From Gadus chalcogrammus (taxonomy: Eukaryota > Chordata > Actinopteri > Gadiformes > Gadidae): DNA of 64,000 nucleotides. A program made the translations under genes and the position numbers. Position 1 is the stretch's first letter. Every line of letters starts with the position of its first letter. The notes beneath the pieces were generated by a model. The model worked only from the letters and a program-made list of their open reading frames with translations, ran no database searches and had not been told where the DNA came from. Location: NCBI RefSeq assembly GCF_026213295.1, contig NC_079418.1, positions 6,848,061 through 6,912,060 on the forward strand. The letters are read 5' to 3'. Below, piece after piece: positions 38,201 to 50,200 of this stretch.

Positions 38201-41200
38201 TCAGCGCGCTTGAGCCTCCGTTTTCTACAAAGGCGAGCAGAACACCTAGTGCTCGTTTTACACCGAACGCAAGTTTTAGCCACTGGGGGACCATAGGCAG
38301 GCTAGGGGAACTCATATTTATGTTAGAAAACATCATAAAGTGAGATTTTCATGCCATGGGACCTTTAATCGCTCCCGGTGGATTGCACGAATAATTTGCG
38401 CTCCGATATCAATAGGCCTCTCATCAAAAGGGCATGCCATTGTGAACACATGAAATCTGCGGTGAACGCGGGTTTATATACTCAAAACCGGGTTATGTTC
38501 CAAACTTAACCTGCGCAAAACCTGCTCCGACCAGGTTTGATTCAGAGCATATGTTTCTATAGTAACTAACAGTGACGGACTGGGCCCTGGCATTTGCACC
38601 CACCAGCGGCCCACGTGGCGCACGCAACTCGCAGATACAACTTTTCACGCACGAAAAGCCTGAGTGTACTTAAACGCGTTAAACAACTGCATCAAAATAT
38701 GGACAATGCATAACAAATTAATAGATCTTTAGAGCCAGCCGCTCCGTAATAAAAACATGTCTTACCGTCATGCAGTTAACAAAGTGCAAAGGAGCTTGCT
38801 CTTCTCTGCAACCCTGTCTATTACGTCATCCGAATCCAAGTTCATAAGGAACTATTTCTCTGTTGCCATCACTGATGACGACAGAGTATAGATTCCAACT
38901 TCCACAGTATAGCTTCCAACTTTCAACTTCCAACAACCCCAAACACGCAGACGCAGACTCGATTCGGTCTCTTCGGTCTTTAAACTTTTGCAAACAAATC
39001 ATCAAATCAAGAAAATACAGGTAGATTTGTTTTATTTCAAGCCATGCACATATTTTAACATCTGAATAGGAAATTTGGCTACAAAACAATGCAGATCGAT
39101 GTAAAAGTTGAGGGTAACCATGCCTGTAATATAGGTAAGGGATAATGCCCGATGAGGTGTCACCTTGAAGAGCATTGTCCTGCTTATACCATGGTCACTA
39201 GCGATGTGAACAACTCCAATTTTTCATGGTTGAATAATAAGTGGGTGGTATGAACAAATAATTGATTATTATAGTGTGCCGACATTCACAAATGCAGCTA
39301 TGGATAAAGAAATCACTTAATATCTTAAACGCAAAAAAAGAACTATCTGCTAAGTAGTTCCAGTCAAATTGTCGGTTCGGCATTCAAAACGAGAACTGGT
39401 AAATTGTGAAAAATGCATTAAACTGTAATCAGACAAATACGGTTATATGCTATAGACCCTAGCATCTGTGGTATAAAGGCTGCGACAAATTTCTAATTAT
39501 AAATATGTACACTTTATGTTGAAAGTATAGACCGTCGCGATTCCCATTGAAACGAATGACGCGGTGATTCATTCTTAAAAAGGAGAGCTGGTAAATTGTG
39601 AAAAATGAATTAAGCTGTAATCAGACAACGCGGTTATATGCTCTAGACCCCATAGTATCTGTGGTATAAAGGCTGGGACGAATTTCGAATTATAAATATG
39701 TAAAATGCATAACGTTAGCTCTCTGGCTCATAGCTGAGCGGACTAGAATACCTCCCGTGGCCAAGTCGAAGCTAAGGTCTGTCTTATTTACTGGAGTGAA
39801 AAACGTTTCCGTTGCATAAGAACCTTACAGGAGGGTAATGATTCTTCCCGGAATTCGTCAAACCCTCAGGGGTTACCAGGAAAACAAAGTTATGGCTTGT
39901 GAAAAACTTTATATTTGGATTGTAAAATGCATGAAAATATAAATGAATGGTCTTAATTTATTTTCTTTGGCAAGCGACCATGTTATAAGTCGGATAATGC
40001 CCTTCGAGGTGTCCAACATTAGTTCCGTCCGTTAATTCTGGTTGATTTGAATTGGAAAAAAATGTAACGGTCCAAGGGCCCTATCTTGCATCCGGCGCAA
40101 GTGACTTAGTCACTGGCGCATGTGTCGTTGCTAGTTTACAACTGGCGCAGAGCGTTCTTTTCCCACCAGCGCCACTCGCCGGTAAATTAGGGATTGATCA
40201 TGCGCCCCAAGGGGCGGTTCGGCGGAAGGAGGAGGCGTGTTCTGGCACAAACGGTATTTTGCCGTCTCTGAATACCATTGCGCTACTGACCAGGAAATAC
40301 CTGGTTTAAAGTCAGCGGCGCGTTGTTCAGATGCTATTTTAAGGGCGCATGCATACATGCGCATGCGATGCATACGGATTGCTTGTGCACCTCGCGCATA
40401 CACTTTGCTTCTCTCATCTACCTAGCCGCACATTCTTGGTAAATTATTTGGGAAAGAACAGCTGATGCAGCGGTAATAAGTTGTACTTTTAAATCAATGC
40501 ATCTGCAAACACCGTACAGCAAACACATATTTTCTTGACACAGACATCGTGTAGGCCTACATAATAATAATAATAATAATAATAATACATTTAATTTAGA
40601 GGCGCCTTTCAAGACACCCAAGGTCACCTTACATAGCATATAGTCATCATACATTTTTTAAAAAACAAGACATTGTGGAAAAAATAAATAAATAAACATA
40701 AGCAATAAGAAATAAATAAAACAAAAACAAGACAAAACAAAACAAAGAAAAAAACAATCAAAACAGTGATCAGTTAGACGTTGTGTGCGAGTTTGAACAG
40801 GTGAGTTTTGAGTTGTGACTTGAAGGTTGTAATGGTGTCTGACTGTTTTATGTGTGGGGGGAGGGAGTTCCAGAGCCTGGGTGCTGAACAGCTGAATGAC
40901 CGGGCACCCATTGAAGTGAGTCGTGATGTGGGGATACATAGTAGTCCAGCAGAGGTTGAGCGGAGGGAGCGGGAGGGAGTGTATTCTTGGAGGAGGTCGC
41001 AGAGATAACTGGGGGCTAGGTTGTGGAGAGCTTTGTAGGTGAGGAGTAGGGTTTTGTATTGGATGCGGTAGTGTACTGGGAGCCAGTGAAGTTGAATGAG
41101 GACAGGGGTGATGTGGTCAGATGATTTGGTGCGGGTGATGATCCGGGCGGCTGAGTTCTGAATGATCTGCAGTCTGTTGATGAGTTTGGTGGGGAGTCCG

Positions 41201-44200
41201 GTGAGGAGGGCGTTGCAGTAGTCTATGCGTGATGTGACAAATGAGTGAACTAGGATTTCAGTGCTGGATTGGGTCAGTGATGGGCGGAGTCTGGCGATGT
41301 TGCGGAGGTGGAAGAATGCAGTCCGGGTGATGTTGTGAATATGGGGTGCGAATGAGAGGGTGTTGTCCAGGATGACGCCGAGGCTCTTTACTTTGGAGGA
41401 GAAGGGTACTGGGAATCCATCGATAATTATGAGTGGAGCTGGGGTGTGTTGTGATTTAGTGAGGGTGGATTTGGATCCGATGAGCAGGGCCTCGGTCTTG
41501 TTTCCATTGAGTTTCAGGAAGTTCCTGCTCAACCAGCTCCGGATCTCTTCCAGGCACGTGATGAGGGAGGTGGGGGGGATGGCAGCGGTGGGTTTGGTGG
41601 AGATGTAGACCTGTGTGTCGTCAGCGTAGCAATGAAAATGGACCCCATGGTGACGGAGGAGTGTGCCCAGCGGGAGGAGGTAAGTGGTGAAGAGGAGTGG
41701 ACCCAAGACTGACCCCTGGGGGACACCCAGTGAGACACCTGAACACCCAGACTTGTGGTTGCTTAGTTGAACAAATTGTTGACGGCCGGTGAGGTAGGAT
41801 GTAAACCAGGAGAGTGCAGCACCAGTGATCCCAATACCAGCTAGGCGGTCCAGGAGCAGAGGGTGGGAGATGGTGTCGAATGCTGCGCTGAGATCGAGGA
41901 GGATGTGAATGGTGAGTAATCCAGAGTCGGCTGCAAGGAGGAGGTCATTGGTGATTTTGACTAGGGCTGTTTCAGTGCTGTGTTTTGGACGGAAGCCAGA
42001 TTGGAATGGTTCGTGGAGAGTGTTTGTGTCAAGGTGGGACTGTAGTTGTGCGGCAACCACCCTTTCAAGTGTTTTGGAGATGAAAGGGAGATTGGAGATG
42101 GGCCGGTAATGGTTAAGGTCAGATGGGTCAGCACCAGGTTTTTTCAGGATGGGAGTGATGGCAGCCAGCTTGAGAGTGGGGGGTACAGTACCAGTAGTGA
42201 GGGAGGAGTTAATTATGTTGGTGATCATGGGGGAGATGGACGGAAGACATGCTTTGACAAGGGAGGTGGGAAGAGGATCGAGCTGACAGGTGGTGGTTTT
42301 GGCTTTGCGGATGAATTCTGAAACGGTCTGTTCTGTTACTAGGGTGAAGTCAGAGAGGGAGCTGATGAGAGGTTGGCCAGAGGTGATCATCCAGGGTGGG
42401 TCATCAGAGGGGGTGCGAGATGAGGCCAGTTGTTGGTGAATGGTGTTGATTTTAGAGCTGAAGAAGTCAAGGAACGCAGTGCATTGGGTGGTGGAAATGT
42501 CTGGAGGGAGAGATTTAGGAGGCTGAAGTAAGTGGCTGACTGTTGAGAAGAGGACTCTGTTGTTGCCTGTACCAGTGTTGATGAGGTTGGAGTAGTATGA
42601 GGTTTTGGCAGTGGTGAGGGCATTCTTGTAGTGATGGAGGTGGTCCGAATACATTTGGCGGTGTACAGTGAGTTGAGTCTTATTGTAGAGTCGCTCCAGT
42701 CGACGACCAGTGGCTTTGAGCTGGCGCAGATGAGGAGTGAACCAGGGAGCAGTGTGGGTGAATGAGACTGAGTGGGTTTTCAGGGGGGCCAGGGTGGTGA
42801 GGGAGGAGGAGAGGCAGTTATTGTAGTGAGTCACCAGGTCAGTCAGGGAGGAAGCTGGGGGAGGGTTGGGGTAGGAGCTGATCATGGTGGAGAGGTCTGT
42901 GGTGTTGATAAGTTTGATGTTTCTGAAGGAGATGGTCCGTTGTTCCTTGGTTTTGTGTAGTTGGGTATGAATGTCAAAAAGTACAGCTTTGTGGTCAGAG
43001 ATGGGGAAATCAATGACATCAAGGTTAGTGGGAGTGATGTCAGTGCAGCAGATTAAATCCAGAATGTGACCTTTGTTATGGGTTGGGAGGTTGACATGTT
43101 GTGTGATGCCAAGACAGTCCAGAAGTGATGTGAAGTCATTAGCAAAAGTACAGGATGGGTTGTCAATGTGGATGTTGAAATCACCAAGGAGGATAACAGT
43201 GGGGGACATTGCACATACAGATGTAAGTAGTGATGAGAATTCATTGAGGAAAACGGCGGAGGGTTTTGGTGGTCTGTAAATGGTGACAATGATAGTGGGT
43301 TTGGGGCCTGAGAGTTTTACAGCTAGACATTCAAAGGAGGAATGAAGGGGGACTGTGACAGTGGTGACTTTGATGTTATCACGATGGAGGAGAGCAAGGC
43401 CACCCCCCCTCCCATTAACCCGGGGTTTACTAATAAAAGAAAAACCTGGTGGGACAGCTTCATTTAGATGGGAGAAGTCATTTGGTTGTTGCCACGTCTC
43501 AGTGAGGCAGAGAATATCTAGGCTCTGGTCAACAATAAAGTCATTTATCAAAAGGGCCTTATTACTGAGGGATCTGGTGTTCAGCAGACAGAGTTTCAGA
43601 CAGGTGAGTGGAGTGTAGCAGGTTGCTTTGAGCAGAGGGGACAGTACACTGTGATTGACGGGACTGACCGTACGGGCTGTGCGAGGAGGGGGGCGGGGCC
43701 CAGTGGACCAGAAGGAGCGGATGTTTTTGTTGCTGGTTTGAGTGTACTGAAAATTCCGTCCAGAGCCTCGGTGGATGTATTTTGGTCGTCTGAGAATGTC
43801 CTGGTGGGATGCAAGCTGAGGTGGTTGGGTCCTTGAGAAGATCCGTAGACGTAACATCTCCGTTACCGAGTAACGGAGCGGCAGAGATGCGCTCGTTACG
43901 TGAGAGTCAAACATAGCGCAATCCAGAGGAACAGGTTAAAATCCACAGGTTGTGCAGTCGGAAGAAGCCAGCGGTAGATCCAGGCGATTATGGTGAAGCC
44001 ACAGAGCCAGCACAGCGGAGGCAGAGGAGTGGAGCAAGCCGGTTGTAGCTACGCTGGAGACGGGGAAGCCAGTTGGACGGCGCCGCGACTTTCCGTCTCG
44101 TAAACGGTCGTTGCCATTTGAAACGGTCAATGCCATTTCCGACCATGTCCGATTGTGTCCGCTCTCCGATCTTGAATTCCGAATGCTTCGTGAAACGGTC

Positions 44201-47200
44201 GATGCCATTTCCGACCATGTCCGATTGCGTCCGCTCTTGGAGTCAGTTAAAAACAGCACAGGACGGAATGTTTTTTTCCGCTCAGTTGCCGTGAGTAATT
44301 ATGAAACTATCTATGCCAGTCATACATAATGATTGATTGAATAGAGGAGACCTGGCACAGTTGCAACACTTTTTGCTATAATGGCTCTTTTGCTTAGCAA
44401 CCATTTGAATTTAAGGGATGATATTTGAATAAAATAAACTTACATCTGTCAGCTATTCATCAATAAAATTTAAGGATGATTACCTTAAGTACATTATTCA
44501 CAGTTGGCCTTTGAATGTAAGATGCCAACAGCAACTGTCCCCGTAAAGACACCCATGATAAAGACTGATATGCTCGGATATAAATAACAATAATCGGGTT
44601 AAATAACTTCACATGGTGTGTCTGGTGTGTTTCCAGCATTCGTAGTGTTGATCAGCAGATATATAGTCCGCCAAGACGTTGAGGTTGCTTAGCAACCAGA
44701 GACTCTGTCCATGCAAGTGAACGGAGCGTTCCCTCTTCTTCATAACTATCAAACCAAACATCCTTCACATTCACCGAGCGAACATTATGAAAGTAAAATG
44801 CACATTTCTCGTTAAAAATGTTTCCATAAAAGCATTTAATGGCGTAACTATGTTACTATTTCCACACAGAATAAAGAAAGATGTCGGCCGTATGCTTCTG
44901 TCCAAGCTCACTACTCTCTGCCAGTGACGTCGGGTCAAGCTCAACGCTGATTGGGCAACGCGGCTAATCAATTCAAGATCGGAGAGCGGACGCAATCGGA
45001 AATGTTCGGAAATGGCATCGACCGTTTCAAATGGCAACGACCGTTTACGAGACGGAAAGTCGCGACGGCGCCGGGGATTAACAGCAGTCTAGCCGGCCAG
45101 CAGGTGTCATCCACCAACAGCTGCACGACTCCACGCACAAAACACCAAACAAAACACGCAGACGTTTAACGTTCAGAAATAAATAAATAAATCAAGAAAA
45201 CTGACGCAGTTACTTAACTTAACTTTGTAGTCCGACCCGAGGTCCAGAAGGGTTTCAGACAGAAGGTGTTGAAAGTAAGCAAAAGAAAACTGATAAAAAG
45301 TTAAAAGACTAGAAAGAAAAAGAAAATCGCGAAAAAATAATGTTCAGAATGACGTTCCGGTGAGCAGCAGCAGCAACAGCGTTCAAAAGGCAACAGCGTC
45401 CACCAACTGTACGACCTCACGGATAAAACACGTAAAAATAAAGAAAACTGGCGCACTGACAATAGCGAAAAGTGACTATATATAACTAGTAAACTTAGCT
45501 AAACGACTAAAAACCAAAAAAAACGACAAAATGTTCAATGCAATCGTGAGAAATATTGGAAATACTGAATAAAAACAAGCCATACAGAGCGGCGTTAGAC
45601 TCGCCAGCGTCCCCGTTACTAGGCAAGTTGATGCATGCCCATACATGCCCATAACTTTTAGGATTGATGAGTAGGCCTAGGCCTATTTGATCGTGAAAAA
45701 CATTGTTTTACCGCGAGTGAGTGTTAAAAAGAATGAATGAATGCGGGCGCGCGTGTGTGCTCTGTTTAAACACACGCAAACTTAACACTCTCATCATCAT
45801 CTCATCTTCGTTCGCTTATCCGGGGTCGGGTCGCGGGGGGAGCAGCTCAAGCAGGGGGCCCCAGACTTCCCTTTCCCGGGCCACATTGACCAGCTCTGAC
45901 GGGGGGATCCCGAGGCATTCCCAGGCCAGTGTTGAGATATAATCTCTCCACCTAGTCCTGGGTCTTCCCCGAGGTCTCCTCCCCACTGGACGTGCCTGAA
46001 ACACCTCCCAAGGAAGGCGCCCAGTGGGCATCGTTACCAGATGCCCGAACCACCTCAGCTGACTCCTTTCTAAGTAAAGGAGCAGCGGCTCTAATCCGAG
46101 TTCCTCACGGATGGCTGAGCTTCTCACCCTATCCCTGGGAGACGCCAGCCACCCTTCTGAGAAAACTCATCTCGGCCGCTTGTACCCGCGATCTCGTCCT
46201 TTCGGTCATCACCCAACCCTCATGACCATAGGTGAGGACAGGAACGAAGATCGACCGGTAGATCGAGAGCTTTGCCTTGCGGCTCAGCTCTCTTTTCGTA
46301 ACAACGGTGCGGTAAAGCGAACGCAATACCGCCCCCGCTGCTCCGATTCTCCAGGCAATCTCACGCTCCATAGTTCCCTCACTCGCGAACAAGAGCCCGA
46401 GGTAGCCTACTTGAACTCCTTCACTTGGGCAAACTAAACACGTAACGCATAATACAATCAATGGCAATGTCTATTACCGCGGGGACACATGCATATTAGG
46501 ATAGCATACAATACTGATAAGAAAAAATGTTTATAATGTATTGCGTAGGCCTATATCATTAAATAGAACCACAGTACCGCATATCATGTTATAGCCTATC
46601 ATACGTTTTCTTTGCCGAAATTTATTTGAGGACTCAGTATTTCTGAAGTTGTGGAAGAAAACCCCTTATTCCATGTGTGAATTAGGCCATATTATTTGGC
46701 AATAAACTAAGCCATTTGCAGTTTGAAATTCATGTGCATCTGTCTCATCGGAGACTGCAGACGCGCTGTCAAAATATCAACTCGTCCGATTCAAATGCGC
46801 TCATGGCTCTTAAAGGGGATGGGAGCTGGCACTCTCATTGGTTTGTTGCACGTTACGCCCAAACCACACCTACGGGTAATTAGGCTGCTTCAGACCAACC
46901 CTTTTGACACTTGCGCCGTGGCGCAAGCGTCATTTATCCGCCTGTAAAATAGCGATAGCGCCGTAGAACCGCCCACAAAGCTACTTGCGCTTTGCGCTTC
47001 CCACTTGCGTTTCAGACCGTTAAAATAGGGCCCCAAATGTTAATAATCGACTTTGACCCTCGGGAACGAATAATCGAATAATCTGATATTCTGTCCCATC
47101 CCTAATGGTCACTTGCCAAAGAAAATAAATTAAGACCATAGTTTTATATTTTCATGTGTTTTACAATCCAAATATAAAGTTTTTCACAAGCCATAATTTA

Positions 47201-50200
47201 GTTTCCCTAGTAACGCCTGAGGGTTTGACTAATACCTGGAACCATCATTACCCTCCCGTAATGCCGCGTTTCCACTGCAGGGTGCGGTACGGTTCGGTTC
47301 ACAAAGGTGCAGTACGGACTGAGCCGTACTCGTATTGCCCTCGTTTTCAGTACTCCTCCGTTGGGGTACTGAAAACGAGACGAGACGCCTGAAAGGGTAC
47401 TGGAAAATTCGAGCTACACGCCCCCTCCGTTGATTGGTCGACAGAACCGTCACTTCCGGGCGACGTGGGGATAAAAACAAACAAACAGTAGCCTCGAGGT
47501 ATTATTCTTTACAATGAACATGTCGCGTAAAACGCTTGCTTGGGCGAACAATGTTTCCCGAAGCTCCGCTAGGCATTGGAAAAAACTACTTAATTCATCG
47601 TTCAGATCTACTTTATCTTATTTTATTTCATGATCATAATACCTAACAGTATATAGTTTGTTTTCGTCGTCCTCCATTGCTCGATTCAACAATACATTTT
47701 GGCACTTTTTACTCCCGGATCAGACCGCAGAAAAAGCCTTGGACTTTCCTATCGCCAACATGCCTCTGTACTCGGATATTTCAGGCACGGAGACTGGGAA
47801 ATGCACAGACTGCACCAAACTGCAACAGACGGTGGCTTTATTTGAAACGAGACTAGCAGCATTAGAAAAATGCAAAGGACTCCTACAGGATACAGTGCCG
47901 ATGGGTGAGTTTGCTGAGCTCACTCAGATACAGCAAGATTATCAAAGCTACACTGTATCCTTCCCGAAGCTGGACAAGAGAGAGACAGTTCCAGCTGCGT
48001 CTCACTGGCACAGAGTCGGCGCTAAGCCAAAACAACATACCAAAGTGAATCAACAAGATCACTCAACGCCAAATGCTAAACTACCCAAAGCTAAAGTTAC
48101 ATGTATCAGCCGGATTAGCCCGTCACTGAAATTAACCTGCCACTGAAGAACCGGTTCCTGCCACTTCAAGAGTCCACGAACGCGCCTGCCACCCATGCAC
48201 CCCTGAGCCCCGAGATGCGTCCGGACGGACAGTGCGGACAGAGACGGAACATGAACCAGTCGCCATGGAGGCGAGCTGCGCATGCCTCGGCCACCTGTGC
48301 ACCCCTGACCCCTGAAATGTGTCCGGACAGACAGTACGGACAGACATGGAACAACCAGTCGCCACAGAGGCGGGCTGCGCATGTGTCTGCCACCGTCCAA
48401 CAACGGCCCATCTCAGAGAAAGCAGATGAACCAGACACTCTGATTATAGGAGACTCAACCATCAAGGATATAACCGGTAAGAAGATCAAAACATGCAACT
48501 TCCCATATGGAATGGTTAGTGATATCAACCATAAACTAGCCAAAATCATATTGGAAAACCCCAAAATCTCACAGATTATTGTGCATGCAGGATTTAATGA
48601 TATTCAAAGAGAACAGTCAGAACTTCTGAAGAGGGATTACACTGATCTATTGGATACACTGGACAAAATACACATCAACTCATTCATCAGTGGACCCATA
48701 CCAGCAGTTGACAGGGGAATAAACAGATTCAGTCGTCTACTTGCACTGAATACATGGCTTTCCAGAGTCTGCAATGAAAGAGGAAGGGGCTTTATTGACA
48801 ATTTCAACTTATTCTGGGGGCGCAAATATCTTTTCAGAGCAGATGGCCTACACCCAAACAGGTTAGGCTCAAAACTGTTGAGGGACAATCTTTTCTTCTC
48901 GCTTTACGCACAGGCCACAATCTTGCCATGGTCTGACGCACAGGCCACAATCAGAGCACAGGTTGAGAAGAAGCGAGACTACAGCCTCCCCCACACATCT
49001 ACTCTGCCACTATCTGACACACAGATAGCAGACAGCCCACAGACCTTGAAGAGAGACAACAGCCCGCCCGACGCCATCAACGATGTGTCTTCCCCAATCG
49101 CTGATGCTGGCTTGACGAGGAACGGCCACCCCCCTCCTCTGCATTACAGACCAAAGACCTTGAAGAGAGACAACAGCCTGCCCGACACCATGGACACCGT
49201 GCCTTCCCCCATCGCTGATGCTGGCTTGGCGAGGAACGGCCACCCCCCTCCTCATCTCTCCCATAGCCACAACAACTCCAGCTCCACTGTCTCCTCCCTT
49301 TGCGATTTTCCAGCTGAATTTAAGAAACAGGAATATGTAGGCATCAAACTTGCATCTGTGTCAATGATAGCATCGCCAGGTCATTCCCACAGGCTGATAA
49401 CACCAAAGCGGAGGGAGCCCCAGCCCCCCGCCCCCTGTACTGATAGTAGTCCTGAGTATTACTGAGACAAAAAAGGGTTCAGCCGTAGACAAAGTATAAA
49501 GGACGTTTCGCATAATCTGCTGAACCCAAGGTTGCCTATGTCAAAACATGGCAACTTTTGCATTCCTGCTGTAACCACTAAGAGAGTAAACAAAGGGAAA
49601 CTTAAGACACACTGCTAACCTCACAAATCTCATACATGTTTCATCCAAACCAAAAACAACCTTAAAGCCTCTCAACAACACCATCAGGATGGGTCTACTT
49701 AATGTTAGGTCTCTTAATAACAAATCATTTTTAGTTAATGATTTTATTACCACCTCTAAACTGGATTTTATGTTTTTAACTGAAACATGGCTGGAACAAA
49801 ATAACAGTGCAACCGTTCTGATAGAGACAGCTCCTCCCAACTATAACTTTTTTGATGCCTGTAGATCTGGAAAAAGAGGTGGAGGGGTTGCTGTTATATT
49901 TAAAAATGTTTTTCAGGGGAAACAGATGTTATTTGGTGATTTTCCATCATTCGAATACCTTTGTGCTGTATTGAAATGCTCCCCAGAGTTCTCCTATTAA
50001 TTATTTACAGGCCACCCACATACTCTGCAAATTTTTTCGATGAATTCACAGAATTATTGTCTAGCATCTCCACAGACTTTGACTGTCTAGTTATAACTGG
50101 TGACTTCAATTTTCATACTGATGATTTGAATGACAAGTGTGCAAAAAAACTTTTTACCATTTTGGACACATTTGAACTGTCCCAACATGTGAAAGAGACT

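Larger units (their letters stand above)
40561..44330 (-). mobile_element. L2-like LINE with an intact ORF
   Basis: Minus-strand non-LTR retrotransposon. The 3' end is an ATT trinucleotide tail (about 40561-40588 on plus as ATA/TAA units). The coding region is 43914-40774. The 5' region reaches at least 44240 and contains a 72-bp tandem duplication. No ORF1 is found upstream, so the copy is either 5'-truncated or of a one-ORF type. The exact 5' end was not resolved. Confidence 0.9.
40076..47033. mobile_element. DNA element with GGGCCCTAT ends, split by LINEs
   Basis: The left end GGGCCCTATCTTGCATCC and right end, as reverse complement, GGGCCCTATTTTAACGG are inverted. Both are followed by GCGCAAGT-type repeats (about 40095-40160 and 46915-47010). 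A 3-bp CAA may be the target duplication. It has been opened by an intact L2-like LINE (40561-44300) and a Rex3-like fragment (45789-46440). Family not assigned with confidence. Confidence 0.65.
39200..47105. mobile_element. hAT-type element, 7.9 kb because of nested insertions
   Basis: An exact 8-bp duplication, TGGTCACT, sits at 39192-39199 and 47106-47113. The ends are AGCGATGTGAACAACTCC on the left and, as reverse complement, TTAGGGATGGGACAG on the right. Subterminal AATAATC/ATTCGA motifs are shared by both ends. A truncated relative is at 22555-22900. Own sequence is left only at 39200-40075 and 47034-47105; the middle is the GGGCCC-ended element and its contents. No transposase of its own seen. 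Confidence 0.75.

Noticed and set aside
41909..42321. Plus-strand frames inside 40.8-43.9 kb
   Set aside because: They are shadows of the intact minus-strand LINE ORF.
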